64,000 nucleotides of DNA from Chromohalobacter sarecensis (GCF_023061135.1 NZ_JAKGAN010000001.1:124001-188000), one strand, 5' to 3'. Positions 44,604 to 54,469 are shown, counted from the first letter of the stretch. The notes: generated by a model from the letters alone, not told the origin. Translations and numbers: made by a program.

Positions 44604-44674
44604 GTCTTTGTCGACGACTCCCCTTCCTTGACGGTGAGACCTGTGGATTGCAGGAAAACAGTCGTATTCCTTGA

Positions 44675-45025
44675 TCAGTCGTCTGGCTTGACGCGGTAGT
44701 CGCCCTCGAGCACACGAGAAGAGTGCTTATCATCCGGCGATCGAGTGTTGTCCTGAGTGCCATTGCCGCCTGCCGGTTGCGCATGGTCGGCACGAAAGGT
44801 TTCGGCGCGTTTCTTCATGCGGTGGCGCAAGAAGGGCAGCATCGCCCAGCCGATGAGCAGGAAGAACAGGCCGAGCAGGGTTCCGACGATCATCATCACG
44901 CCGAACAACAACCAGGTGGCGAGCAGCTTGAGCCCGCCGGCGCCCTGTGATGGGCGCGCTTGACGCGCCCGTTCTTGCCATTGCTGTGCCGCTTGCCAGG
45001 CGGCATTTTGCTGTCGATTAGTCAT
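44675..45025 (-). CDS. Small inner-membrane protein of unknown function
   Basis: 116 residues. A charged N-terminal segment (QAAQQWQERARQARPSQG) precedes two adjacent hydrophobic segments (LKLLATWLLFGVMMIVGTLLGLF, LLIGWAMLPFLRHR). A polar tail follows (GGNGTQDNTRSPDDKHSS). No family recognised. Its ATG overlaps the end of the PepSY-like gene by 8 bases, so it is probably translated with it. A partner role for the periplasmic PepSY-like protein is only a guess. Confidence 0.7.
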   Translation of the reverse strand: MTNRQQNAAWQAAQQWQERARQARPSQGAGGLKLLATWLLFGVMMIVGTLLGLFFLLIGWAMLPFLRHRMKKRAETFRADHAQPAGGNGTQDNTRSPDDKHSSRVLEGDYRVKPDD

Positions 45026-45491
45026 GTTCCACTCCAGTGACCGTTAGATCATTGCGCTCGAGGCGAATGTCGATCTCACTATTCTGGGCGTCGTAGCCTT
45101 CGATATCCACATGCCCTTCTTCATCGACATCCAGTTCGGAAAAGCGTTTCATGCCGGCGTCCTGAGCGTTGCCCAGTGCTTGGTGCAGCTCGTCGCTGGT
45201 CAGGCTCCAGTCGGGAACCGTGTCCTTGTGTCGTTTCTCGTGCACCAGGCTACCGTCCTCGATGAGCATGTCGATGTCGAGTTGCCAGCCGTCGTCACGC
45301 CAGCCTTCTATCTCGAGGCGATTGCCGTCATCGATGGCGACTTCATCGTAATGGGTGACACCGTATGTATCGGCGTCGTTGAGTAGCGATTCGAGTGCGT
45401 TGGGAGATAGGCTGCCGTCATCGGCGAGCGCGGCGGTGGACAGCCCACCCGTGAGAACCATCGGCATCATCAGCATATGCATCGTCTTCAT
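45018..45491 (-). CDS. Periplasmic PepSY-like protein
   Basis: 157 residues with a signal peptide (MLMMPMVLTGGLSTAALA, cut before DDGS). Two PepSY-like halves follow: YDEVAIDDGNRLEIEGWRDDGWQLDIDM and FSELDVDEEGHVDIEGYDAQN. PepSY domains are thought to inhibit peptidases or sense periplasmic conditions. Very acidic, as expected in a halophile periplasm. AGGAG seven bases before ATG. Divergent from a second PepSY gene that heads a two-component operon, so this may be a target of that system. Confidence 0.75.
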   Translation of the reverse strand: MKTMHMLMMPMVLTGGLSTAALADDGSLSPNALESLLNDADTYGVTHYDEVAIDDGNRLEIEGWRDDGWQLDIDMLIEDGSLVHEKRHKDTVPDWSLTSDELHQALGNAQDAGMKRFSELDVDEEGHVDIEGYDAQNSEIDIRLERNDLTVTGVEHD

Positions 45492-45592
45492 GACTCACTC
45501 CTGGCTTTCGCCTCAAGGCTGGTATGATAAAACCGCGACTGCGGATTAGGGGTACGCTAACGCTGTCTACCTTGCAGTCACCTGAAAACGAT

Positions 45593-45609
45593 GTTCATCT
45601 TTCGTTCAT
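45593..45609 (+). promoter_or_regulatory. Candidate response-regulator box 1 (11-bp direct repeat)
   Basis: GTTCAT at 45593-45598 and again at 45604-45609, start to start 11 bp. The 11-bp direct repeat of a six-base site is the usual layout for OmpR/PhoP-type dimers (PhoP box TGTTTA-N5-TGTTTA). Lies upstream of the PepSY-RR-HK operon. Confidence 0.5.
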
Positions 45610-45690
45610 GTAATCGAGTGTCGGGCATGCGCGGCAGTGATGATCTCTGCAGTGTGGCAAGGGTCGATATGAAGTATCTAGCGCGCGATT

Positions 45691-45708
45691 ATTCATGCTG
45701 CATTCATG
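45691..45708 (+). promoter_or_regulatory. Candidate response-regulator box 2 (11-bp direct repeat)
   Basis: ATTCATG at 45691-45697 and 45702-45708, again 11 bp apart, nearly the same core as box 1 (consensus RTTCAT). It lies immediately before the PepSY start, so it may mark repression or a downstream half of the control region. Confidence 0.45.
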
Positions 45709-45725
45709 TCGGCCGAGGCAAACTC

Positions 45726-46073
45726 ATGTCCATGAAACGCTTCAATCGCTGTATCAAAGCGCTGATGCTGGTGGCGGTGGGTATCATGGCCTGCCAGTCG
45801 CTGGTCGCGGCCGACGATGACGAATGGCGCTCCCTGCACCGCGAGGTGGAGGAGGGGCGTGTGGTCGCTCTGCCCGAAGTGCTCGACTGGCTTGAGCGGC
45901 ATTATATAGGCCAGGTGCTAGAGGTGGAGCTCGAGCGTGATGATGGCCCACCGCGCTACGAAATCGACATGATCGGCCCGCAGGGGCAGGTGGTGGAATT
46001 CGAATTCGATGCCACGAGCGGGGAAATGATTGGTATCGAAGGGGTCAATATCGATGGGATGGCACGTCAATGA
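45726..46073 (+). CDS. PepSY-domain periplasmic protein heading a two-component operon
   Basis: 115 residues from the ATG at 45726 with GAGG seven bases before. Signal peptide (MLVAVGIMACQSLVAA), then PepSY: EEGRVVALPEVLDWLERHYIGQVLEVELERDD and YEIDMIGPQGQVVEFEFDATSGEMIGIEG. It ends with a 4-base overlap with the response regulator. PepSY-RR-HK operons are common in Proteobacteria, with the PepSY protein thought to tune the sensor; here that is inferred. An in-frame extension upstream to 45591 would cross both direct repeats. Confidence 0.85.
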   Translation: MSMKRFNRCIKALMLVAVGIMACQSLVAADDDEWRSLHREVEEGRVVALPEVLDWLERHYIGQVLEVELERDDGPPRYEIDMIGPQGQVVEFEFDATSGEMIGIEGVNIDGMARQ

Positions 46074-46741
46074 AGGTGTTGCTGGTCGAGGATGATACCG
46101 CGTTGGCAGAGGCGCTCGGTGAGGCGCTCGGAGAAGCGGGATTGTTGTGGGAGCATGCCGCGACCGGCGCAAACGCCGATTATCTCGTGCGCGTCGAGTC
46201 CTATGATGCCGTGATACTCGATCTGGGGCTCCCCGATGGTGATGGTACGCGTTGGCTGGCGGCCTGGCGCGAGGATGGTATCGACTTGCCGGTATTGGTG
46301 CTCACGGCCCGCGAGCGCTGGTCGGACAAGGCGGCGGGCTTTTCCGCCGGTGCCGATGACTACGTCACCAAACCCTTCGAAACCGCCGAGGTGCTGTTTC
46401 GTCTACGTGCTCTGGTACGACGCAGCCATGGACATGCCCATCCCATACTCAGGTTGGGTGAGTTGGCGCTGGATACGCATACCGGTAGCGTCACCTTGGC
46501 GGGGCGCCCGATCACCTTGACGGCCCAGGAATCGCGGTTGCTGGCCTACTTGCTGCATGCCGCGCCGCGTATCGTGACACGCACCGAACTTTCCGAGCAT
46601 GTCTATGACCGTGATCATGAGCCTGACTCCAACGTCATCGACGTACAGGTCAGTCGCTTGCGCCGTAAGCTCGGCAACCAGCGCATCGTGACCTTGCGCG
46701 GTCAGGGGTATCGTCTGGTGGCGCCCGAGGATGAGCAATGA
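46070..46741 (+). CDS. OmpR-family response regulator
   Basis: 223 residues. Receiver domain: acidic pair VEDD near residue 8, phospho-acceptor aspartate in VILDLGLPDGDG near residue 51, switch threonine in VLTARERW, and lysine in YVTKPFE. The winged helix DNA-binding domain includes LTAQESRLLAYLLH and DSNVIDVQVSRLRRKL, typical of the QseB/PmrA/PhoP group. Coupled by ATGA overlaps to the PepSY gene and to the sensor kinase. Likely binds the 11-bp repeats upstream. Confidence 0.94.
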   Translation: MKVLLVEDDTALAEALGEALGEAGLLWEHAATGANADYLVRVESYDAVILDLGLPDGDGTRWLAAWREDGIDLPVLVLTARERWSDKAAGFSAGADDYVTKPFETAEVLFRLRALVRRSHGHAHPILRLGELALDTHTGSVTLAGRPITLTAQESRLLAYLLHAAPRIVTRTELSEHVYDRDHEPDSNVIDVQVSRLRRKLGNQRIVTLRGQGYRLVAPEDEQ

Positions 46742-48120
46742 GTCGCCACCCCTGGCGACAACGTCTTGCGCGTACCTCGATCCGCGCGCGATTGCTGATC
46801 GCCTCGTTATTGCTGGTCATGGTGGCGCTCCCCCTGGCGGGCACGGGGCTTGCTTATAATTTTCGCGATTCCGTCACCACCGCCTTCGACGACCGTCTCG
46901 AATCGTTGCTCAATGTATTGCTGGCGGGCGTGCAGGTCGATGCCCAGAACGAAGAACTGCGTATGGCGCGCTCGCTGGGCGACCCGCGATTCGAGCGAGT
47001 CTTCTCGGGATGGTACTGGCAGATCAGTGCCGATGAGGGGCAAACGCTGACCTCGCGTTCATTGTGGGATCAACGGCTACCGACCGATAACGCCACGGGC
47101 GTTGCCGTGAGCGAAGTCGAGGGCCCGCGTGGTGACATGCTGCGCGTCATCGAGCGTGATATCCGCCTGCCGGGGCATGCCGAGACGCTGCATGTCAGCG
47201 TGGCGGCGTCACGCGAGGAGTTGGATACCGAGGTGGCGCGCTTCGAGTGGCTGCTGGGGTTGTCGCTGCTGGCGCTTGGCGCCTTGCTGCTTGTCGGGCT
47301 GGCGATTCAGATTCGCTGGGGACTGGCGCCGTTGCGTCGCATGCATACCAATCTACGTGCGGTTGAATCCGGCGATATCGACAGCCTCGAAACGGATTTC
47401 CTGCCCGACGAGCTGGCGCGCCTGGCGCGTGCCATGAACGGTGTGCTGGAGCGAGACAGGCGTCTGATCGAGCGCGGTCGCAACGCCGCCGGCAATCTGG
47501 CGCATGCGCTCAAGACCCCGGTCAGCGTGCTCACCACCCTTGCCGAACGCTTCCCGCCCGATACGCGCGACCGCCTGCACGGTGAACTGGGGCGCATCGA
47601 CGACGCCGTTCGCCATCATCTTGCCAGAGCTTCTGCGGCCGGTGGGGTGGTCCTTGCCGGCAAGGTAGACGCCGCCCAAACCCTGGCGCCGGTGCTCGAG
47701 GGATTGACGCGAATGGGGCAACGGCGCGGTGTCCAGTTGACGCAAGCGTTGGCCGATGACCTCAAAGTACGCATGGAGGCCCAGGATCTGCAGGAACTGG
47801 TCGGCAACCTGCTGGAGAATGCGCTGCGCTGGGCCGACAGCCAGGTCACGGTGAGCTTTCATCCGCTGTCATCAGGCGTTGAATTGTTGATCGAGGATGA
47901 CGGTCCCGGCATGAGCGAGACACAGCGTGATGCCGCCCTGGCGCGGGGTTCCCGACTCGACGAGCGACGCTCCGGTTCCGGGTTGGGCCTGGCTATCGTC
48001 GAGGATTTGATGACCCTCTACGGTGGCCAACTCTCGCTGTCACGCGCCTCGCTCGGCGGACTCGCCGCACGCGTCTGGCTGCCCACGTCACCGGTGGCGC
48101 CGAGCGGTATCGAGTCCTGA
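46738..48120 (+). CDS. Sensor histidine kinase
   Basis: 460 residues. First membrane helix near residues 17-40 (RLLIASLLLVMVALPLAGTG), a 135-residue periplasmic sensor region, second helix near residues 162-184 (LLGLSLLALGALLLVGLA), HAMP, and the phospho-acceptor histidine in GNLAHALKTPVSVL near residue 256. ATP-binding: N box NLLENALRWA, G1 EDDGPGMS, G2 SGSGLGLAIVEDL. The H-box with GNLAHALKTP is like PhoQ and QseC-type sensors. Signal unknown; metal or cation stress is plausible by family only. Confidence 0.92.
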   Translation: MSRHPWRQRLARTSIRARLLIASLLLVMVALPLAGTGLAYNFRDSVTTAFDDRLESLLNVLLAGVQVDAQNEELRMARSLGDPRFERVFSGWYWQISADEGQTLTSRSLWDQRLPTDNATGVAVSEVEGPRGDMLRVIERDIRLPGHAETLHVSVAASREELDTEVARFEWLLGLSLLALGALLLVGLAIQIRWGLAPLRRMHTNLRAVESGDIDSLETDFLPDELARLARAMNGVLERDRRLIERGRNAAGNLAHALKTPVSVLTTLAERFPPDTRDRLHGELGRIDDAVRHHLARASAAGGVVLAGKVDAAQTLAPVLEGLTRMGQRRGVQLTQALADDLKVRMEAQDLQELVGNLLENALRWADSQVTVSFHPLSSGVELLIEDDGPGMSETQRDAALARGSRLDERRSGSGLGLAIVEDLMTLYGGQLSLSRASLGGLAARVWLPTSPVAPSGIES

Positions 48121-48222
48121 TCGTCTGACGTGGTCGCGGCGTGCTCTGAAGGGGCGCGTATTGTGCGCGTGACGTGCGATTGCGATGATGCCGGCATTCC
48201 CCTTCCAGCAGGAGCAGCGGCG

Positions 48223-49182
48223 ATGGACAAGTACGAACTCAAACGCGAGCAGGCGGCGCGTGCGGCCTGGCTGTCCTATGTGGGGGGACGCACCCAGGAT
48301 GAAATCGCCGGCCAGTTGGGCGTCTCGCGCCCCGGTGTGCAGCGCCTGCTGGCATTGGCGCGGCAGGAAGGATTGGTCAAGGTGCATATCGACCATCCCA
48401 TTTCCGGGTGCATGGCGATGGGCGAAGCGATTCTCACGCATTTCGGGCTGGATTACTGCGATGTAGTGCCCAGCGACCCTGACGTTCCGGATAGCAGCCC
48501 GCGCTTCCTCGCCCAGGCGGGCGCCGAACGCCTGGCTGGGCTTCTCGATCGCCAGCAAGCGCTGACACTATCGCTGGGCACAGGGCGTTCGGTGCGCGCT
48601 ACGGTGGAGGCTCTGAGCCGTCTGGATCGCTCGCAGCATCGCATCGTGTCGCTGGTGGGCAATGTCGCGCGTGACGGCTCTGCCAACCGCTACGATGGGG
48701 TGATGGTGCTGGCCGACAAGACCGGGGCGGAGCGTTTTCTGCTGCCGGCGCCGGTGGTCGCCGCCTCGGTGGAAGAAAAAGAAGCGCTGCTGGCTCAGCA
48801 ACTCGTGCAGGCAGTGTTCCATATTGCCCGTGAAGCAGAAACCGGGGTCATCGGCATCGGTCGTATCGATCCACGCGCGACTCTGTTCCAAGATCATTTC
48901 ATCAGTGAAGCAGAACTCAACGAGCTGCTCGAGGCCGGCGCCGTGGGGGAGCTGCTCGGCTGGCCGCTGGATACCCAAGGGCGGCTCATCGATTGTCCTA
49001 TCACGCGCCGGATCACCAGCTTGCCGTTATCGGCCCTCGGCGGTCAGCCGTTGATGGGCTTGGCTGGCGGACACGACAAGGGCCCGGCGATTCTGAGTGC
49101 CTTGCGGGGGGGCTGGCTCAAAGGGCTGGTCACCGACGAGGCGGCGGCACGCTATATCGTGTCCACATTGGGGGCTGCTTAG
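48223..49182 (+). CDS. SorC/DeoR-type sugar-binding transcription regulator of polyol operon
   Basis: 319 residues from the ATG at 48223 with CAGGAG upstream; 31 in-frame residues before it are non-coding. N-terminal helix-turn-helix (AWLSYVGGRTQDEIAGQLGVSRPGVQRLLALA) near residues 15-45. The C-terminal effector domain of SorC type has TLSLGTGRSVRATVEAL, SLVGNVARDGSANRYD and LAGGHDKGPAILSALRGGWLKGLVTDEAAA. Immediately precedes the polyol ABC importer, so it most likely controls it. In the family a phosphorylated sugar is the effector; here the polyol product is the candidate. Confidence 0.9.
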   Translation: MDKYELKREQAARAAWLSYVGGRTQDEIAGQLGVSRPGVQRLLALARQEGLVKVHIDHPISGCMAMGEAILTHFGLDYCDVVPSDPDVPDSSPRFLAQAGAERLAGLLDRQQALTLSLGTGRSVRATVEALSRLDRSQHRIVSLVGNVARDGSANRYDGVMVLADKTGAERFLLPAPVVAASVEEKEALLAQQLVQAVFHIAREAETGVIGIGRIDPRATLFQDHFISEAELNELLEAGAVGELLGWPLDTQGRLIDCPITRRITSLPLSALGGQPLMGLAGGHDKGPAILSALRGGWLKGLVTDEAAARYIVSTLGAA

Positions 49183-49223
49183 GCCAAAGTCTAAGCGTGT
49201 GAGGTTTGCTTTTTTTTGCGTTG

Positions 49224-49261
49224 CAAATGATCATTTGAATACTCAATGAGTAGATTGATCA
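49224..49261 (+). promoter_or_regulatory. Candidate operator/promoter of the polyol operon
   Basis: A 14-bp perfect palindrome CAAATGATCATTTG (49224-49237) and a second TGATCA-centred site (TTGATCAA, 49255-49262) with centres 28 bp apart. The first lies between TTGCGT (49216-49221) and AATACT (49238-49243), a possible weak promoter with 16-bp spacing. Site pair and position suit the SorC-type regulator. Confidence 0.5.
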
Positions 49262-49296
49262 AAACAAATTCAAGAATCTCCTCTCAGGAGCTCGCC

Positions 49297-50607
49297 ATGT
49301 ACCTGAAACACATATTACCCCTGGCTGGGGCCGCGACACTGGCCTCGTTCGCCGCACATGCCGAAATCATCACCGTGGCCACGGTGAACAACAACGACAT
49401 GATCATCATGCAGGGCCTGACCGATGAATTCGAAAAGGCCCACCCGGATATCGACCTGGAATGGGTGGTGCTCGAGGAAAACGTGCTGCGTCAGCGTCTG
49501 ACCACCGACATTGCCACCGATGGCGGTCAGTTCGATGTCATGACTGTCGGCACCTATGAAGTGCCGATCTGGGCCAATCAGGACTGGTTGGTGGAACTCG
49601 ACGACCTGCCCGAAAGCTATAATGAACAGGATTTGATCAAGCCGATCCGCGACGGCTTGAGCCAGGACGGTTCGCTATATGCGCTGCCGTTCTACGGCGA
49701 GAGTTCGATGATGTATTACCGCACCGATCTCTTCGAAAAAGCCGGCATCGAGATGTCCGATCAGCCGACCTGGGACCAGGTTCAGGATTGGGCGAGCCAG
49801 ATCAACGACCCCGACAGCGACGTTTACGGCATCTGCCTGCGCGGCAAGCCGGGCTGGGGCGAGAACATGGCTTTCATCTCGACATTGGTGAATACCTTCG
49901 GCGGCCGTTGGTTCGATGAGGACTGGCATCCGGAAATCAATTCGCCGGAGTGGAAGGAAGCGGTCAGCTTCTACGTCGATCTGATGAACAAATACGGCCC
50001 GCCGGGCGCGACCTCCAACGGCTTCAACGAGAACCAGGCGCTGTTCTCCAGCGGCAAGTGCGGTATGTGGGTCGATGCCACCTCGGCTGCCGGCAAGTTT
50101 TATGATGCCGATGAGTCGCAGGTAGCTGACAAGTTGGGCTTCGCTCCCGCACCGATTGCCAAGACCCCGAAGGGGGCCAACTGGCTATGGTCGTGGACGC
50201 TGGCGATTCCCACTTCGTCGGATTCCAAGGACGCCGCCAAGACCTTCATTACCTGGGCGACCTCGCAGGAATACATCGAACTGGTCGGCGAGAAAGAAGG
50301 CTGGACCAGCGTGCCCCCGGGCACTCGTGAATCGACCTACGAGAATCCCAAGTATCAAGAAGCCGCGCCGTTCGCCGACTTCGTGCTGAACGCCATCCAG
50401 ACCGCCGACCCGACCGACTCGACGCTCAAGCCGAGCCCGTATATCGGCGTACAGACCGTCAATATTCCCGAGTTCCAGTCGGTGGGTACCCAGGTCGGGC
50501 AGATGATCGGTGCCGCGCTTTCCGGCCAGCAGTCGGTCGATGCCGCCCTCGATCAGGCCCAACGCTCGGTCGAACGTACCATGCGTCAGGCCGGTTACTA
50601 CGACTAA
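49297..50607 (+). CDS. smoE: Polyol ABC transporter, periplasmic binding protein
   Basis: Captures sorbitol/mannitol-type polyols. 436 residues from the ATG at 49297 with CAGGAG before it. Signal peptide (MYLKHILPLAGAATLASFAAHA). Family features of the SmoE/MtlE group: ATVNNNDMIIMQGLTDEFEKAHPDI, ENVLRQRLTTDIAT, GGQFDVMTVGTYEVPIW, DGSLYALPFYGESSMMYYR and NGFNENQALFSSGKCGMWVDAT. Followed by two permeases and an ATPase. Substrate is inferred from the family and downstream enzymes. Confidence 0.93.
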   Translation: MYLKHILPLAGAATLASFAAHAEIITVATVNNNDMIIMQGLTDEFEKAHPDIDLEWVVLEENVLRQRLTTDIATDGGQFDVMTVGTYEVPIWANQDWLVELDDLPESYNEQDLIKPIRDGLSQDGSLYALPFYGESSMMYYRTDLFEKAGIEMSDQPTWDQVQDWASQINDPDSDVYGICLRGKPGWGENMAFISTLVNTFGGRWFDEDWHPEINSPEWKEAVSFYVDLMNKYGPPGATSNGFNENQALFSSGKCGMWVDATSAAGKFYDADESQVADKLGFAPAPIAKTPKGANWLWSWTLAIPTSSDSKDAAKTFITWATSQEYIELVGEKEGWTSVPPGTRESTYENPKYQEAAPFADFVLNAIQTADPTDSTLKPSPYIGVQTVNIPEFQSVGTQVGQMIGAALSGQQSVDAALDQAQRSVERTMRQAGYYD

Positions 50608-50685
50608 CAGATAGCGTCCCTCTTCGGCCGGATCGTCATGATCCGGCCGCATTTCCCGACTCGTTTCCTTCAGTAGGGCATTCCC

Positions 50686-51573
50686 ATGCGCGAGAGAACG
50701 TCTGGACGAACCGTCGGCGGCTTCCGCAATCTGTTCCTGCAGGGCCCGGCGGTTACCCTGTTGCTGCTGTGGATGCTGGTGCCACTGGGCATGACCCTGT
50801 GGTTCTCCTTCCAGCGCTATAACCTGATCAATCCCATGATCTCCGGCTTCGCCGGCTGGGACAATTACACCTATCTGCTCACCGACCCGGCCTTGTGGAC
50901 GGCGATGGGCAACACGCTGCTGCTGGTCGGCTGGGTGCTGGCGATCAGCGTGATCGGCGGCACGCTGCTGGCGGTACTTTTCCAACAGGAATTCTTCGGC
51001 CGTGGCATTGCCCGGCTACTGGTGATCGCGCCGTTCTTCGTCATGCCCACCGTCGGAGCATTGGTATGGAAGAACATGCTGATGCACCCGGTCAACGGGG
51101 TGTTCGCCTGGCTGAGCCAACTGCTGGGACTGCCGGTGATCGACTGGTTTTCGTCGATGCCATTGGCGTCGATCATCATCATCGTGTCTTGGCAGTGGAT
51201 GCCGTTTGCGCTGCTGATCCTGCTCACCGCCATCCAGTCGCTGGACGACGACCAGGTCGAGGCGGCGCGCATGGATGGTGCCGGGCCATTGGCGATCTTC
51301 TGGTTCATCACTCTGCCGCACTTAAAGCGCGCGATCAGCGTGGTGATCATGATTGAGATGATCTTCCTGCTGACCATCTTCGCCGAGATCTTCGTTACCA
51401 CCTCGGGCGGTCCGGGGCTGGCCTCGACCAACCTGGCCTATTTCATCTATATCCGCGCGCTGCTGGATTTCGATGTGGGTGGCGCCTCGGCCGGCGGGGT
51501 CATCGCCATCATTCTGGCCAACATCGTGGCGATCTTCTTGATCCGCACCGTAGCCAAGAATCTCGAGACCTGA
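50686..51573 (+). CDS. smoF: Polyol ABC transporter permease (SmoF-type)
   Basis: 295 residues with six membrane helices (VTLLLLWMLVPLGMTLWFSF, ALWTAMGNTLLLVGWVLAISV and others). The EAA loop that docks to the ATPase is EAARMDGAGPLAIFWFITLP. AGTAGGGC lies before the ATG. Follows the binding protein by 78 bp. Confidence 0.92.
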   Translation: MRERTSGRTVGGFRNLFLQGPAVTLLLLWMLVPLGMTLWFSFQRYNLINPMISGFAGWDNYTYLLTDPALWTAMGNTLLLVGWVLAISVIGGTLLAVLFQQEFFGRGIARLLVIAPFFVMPTVGALVWKNMLMHPVNGVFAWLSQLLGLPVIDWFSSMPLASIIIIVSWQWMPFALLILLTAIQSLDDDQVEAARMDGAGPLAIFWFITLPHLKRAISVVIMIEMIFLLTIFAEIFVTTSGGPGLASTNLAYFIYIRALLDFDVGGASAGGVIAIILANIVAIFLIRTVAKNLET

Positions 51574-51588
51574 GGCGAGGAGCACTGC

Positions 51589-52410
51589 ATGAACCCTACG
51601 ATGACCAAGAAACTGCTGCTCACGCTACTCGCCTGGAGCATCGCGCTGATCGTGTTCTTCCCGATCTTCTGGATGGTGTTGACCGGCTTCAAGACCGAGG
51701 GTGAGGCGGTCGCGACACCGCCCAGCCTGTTCTTCGAGCCGACCCTGGCGGGCTACCACACCGTCATGGCGCGTGCCGACTATTTGAAATTCGCCCTCAA
51801 CAGCATCGTGATTTCGTTCGGCTCGACGCTTCTGGCGCTGATCGTGGCGATTCCCGCGGCGTATTCGATGGCCTTTCTGCCGACCAAGCGCACCCAAGGC
51901 ACGCTGCTGTGGATGCTTTCCACCAAGATGCTGCCACCGGTGGGCGTGCTGATGCCGGTCTATCTGTTGTTCCGCGACATGGGGCTGCTCGACTCGCAGC
52001 TCGGACTGACCATCATCTACATGCTGATGAACCTGCCGATCGTGGTGTGGATGCTTTACACCTTCTTCAAGGACATTCCCAAGGACATCCTCGAAGCGGG
52101 GCGCATGGACGGTGCCGGCACCCTGCAAGAAGTGTTCTACCTGTTGTTGCCGCTGACCCTGCCGGGGATCGCTTCCACCGGGCTGTTGTCGGTCATCCTG
52201 AGCTGGAACGAGGCCTTCTGGAGCCTCAATCTGACGACCTCGGATGCTGCCCCGCTAACTGCTTTCATCGCCTCCTTCTCGAGTCCCGAAGGGCTGTTCT
52301 GGGCCAAGTTATCCGCCGCCTCGACGCTGGCCATTGCGCCGATCCTGATCTTCGGTTGGATGACCCAGAAACAGATGGTTCGTGGTCTCACCTTCGGCGC
52401 CGTCAAATAA
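51589..52410 (+). CDS. smoG: Polyol ABC transporter permease (SmoG-type)
   Basis: 273 residues, six helices, first [20 protein letters not shown]. The EAA loop reads [31 protein letters not shown] precedes the ATG, 15 bp after the previous permease. Forms a heterodimer channel with it. Confidence 0.92.
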   Translation: MNPTMTKKLLLTLLAWSIALIVFFPIFWMVLTGFKTEGEAVATPPSLFFEPTLAGYHTVMARADYLKFALNSIVISFGSTLLALIVAIPAAYSMAFLPTKRTQGTLLWMLSTKMLPPVGVLMPVYLLFRDMGLLDSQLGLTIIYMLMNLPIVVWMLYTFFKDIPKDILEAGRMDGAGTLQEVFYLLLPLTLPGIASTGLLSVILSWNEAFWSLNLTTSDAAPLTAFIASFSSPEGLFWAKLSAASTLAIAPILIFGWMTQKQMVRGLTFGAVK

Positions 52411-52421
52411 GGAATTCCGCC

Positions 52422-53564
<1,143 letters not shown>

Positions 53565-53575
53565 TGGAGTCGCCC

Positions 53576-54256
53576 ATGGAGATGCTGATCTTCGATTGCG
53601 ATGGCGTGCTGGTCGACAGCGAAGCCATCGCCGAGGCGGTGCTGCACGAGTGTCTGACGGCTTGGTTGCCCGACTTGGCCATCGGCGACGAACTGCGCCA
53701 TGCGCTAGGCATGACCACCCAGGCGATTCTCGAGCATCTCGCCGCCCACAGTGCCTATGCGTTACCCGACGACGCCTTGGCGCGTATCGATGCGGCGATC
53801 GAGGTGCGTCTGGGCGAGGAGCTCGAGGCGATGGCCGGCGTAGCGGCGGCCATCGAGGCGCTCGATTTGCCGCTGGCGATCGTCTCCAACAGTCGCCGCC
53901 GCCGCGTCGTCGACTCGCTGGCCAACACCGGACTCGATGCACTGCTCGGCAAGGCACCGCTGTTCACCGCCGAGCAGGTCGCGCGCCCCAAGCCGGCGCC
54001 GGACGTCTACCGATTGGCGGCGCAGAGTCTCGGGGTGGTCCCCGAGGCCTGCCTGGTCATCGAAGACAGCGTGTCCGGTGCCCGTGCGGCATGTGCCGCC
54101 GGCATGACGGTGATCGGCTTTACCGGCGCCAGCCATATCGAATCCGGCCACGAAGAGCGGCTACGCGAGGCCGGTGCCTGGCAGGTGCTCACGCACATGG
54201 CGGAACTCGGCGCGCTGGTACAGCGCTGGCGTGATGAGCGACCGGGTGCGCGCTAG
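53576..54256 (+). CDS. HAD-family sugar-phosphate phosphatase
   Basis: 226 residues from the ATG at 53576, with GGAG seven bases before. Catalytic FDCDGVLVDSEAIAEAV supplies the nucleophile and acid aspartates, VSNSRRRR the serine, and KPAPDVYRLAAQSLG with VIEDSVSGARAA the lysine and metal aspartate. This beta-phosphoglucomutase-like set is usual for polyol- and sugar-phosphate phosphatases. HAD phosphatases occur in Smo-type operons of Rhodobacter and pseudomonads. Substrate not known; it may relieve sugar-phosphate stress. Confidence 0.9.
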   Translation: MEMLIFDCDGVLVDSEAIAEAVLHECLTAWLPDLAIGDELRHALGMTTQAILEHLAAHSAYALPDDALARIDAAIEVRLGEELEAMAGVAAAIEALDLPLAIVSNSRRRRVVDSLANTGLDALLGKAPLFTAEQVARPKPAPDVYRLAAQSLGVVPEACLVIEDSVSGARAACAAGMTVIGFTGASHIESGHEERLREAGAWQVLTHMAELGALVQRWRDERPGAR

Positions 54257-54264
54257 GCGGCCAC

Positions 54265-54351
54265 GTGTCGTATCTCTTACAACCCAGTGATGACAGCGAC
54301 TACGTGGCGGCCCAGACGCTGAATATCGACGGCGGCAACTGGATGAGCTGA
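54265..54351 (+). pseudogene. smoS: C-terminal remnant of a short-chain sorbitol dehydrogenase
   Basis: 28 codons and a stop remain: after VSYLLQP comes SDDSDYVAAQ and then TLNIDGGNWMS, the conserved C-terminus of SDR polyol dehydrogenases (Q-x-x-N-x-DGG-x-x-M-S). No start, no ribosome site and no N-terminal NAD-binding part lie upstream, where the HAD gene now ends. It sits where smoS is expected, between the importer and mannitol dehydrogenase. Inferred: deletion of most of the gene. Confidence 0.8.
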
Positions 54352-54469
54352 AGGCGTTCCGGGAAATCAAGGCCGCCTCCGTCGCCGCCGATGTGCACTG
54401 GTCCGCAAGCGACCGACCTTTTTAAAGATCCACAGGCGAAGCATTCGCCGCCCACGGCAGGAGATATTC

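Noticed and set aside
51909..52421. N-terminal extension of the SmoK frame
   Set aside because: It overlaps the SmoG permease in another frame, while the ATPase domain begins exactly at 52422 with a ribosome site.
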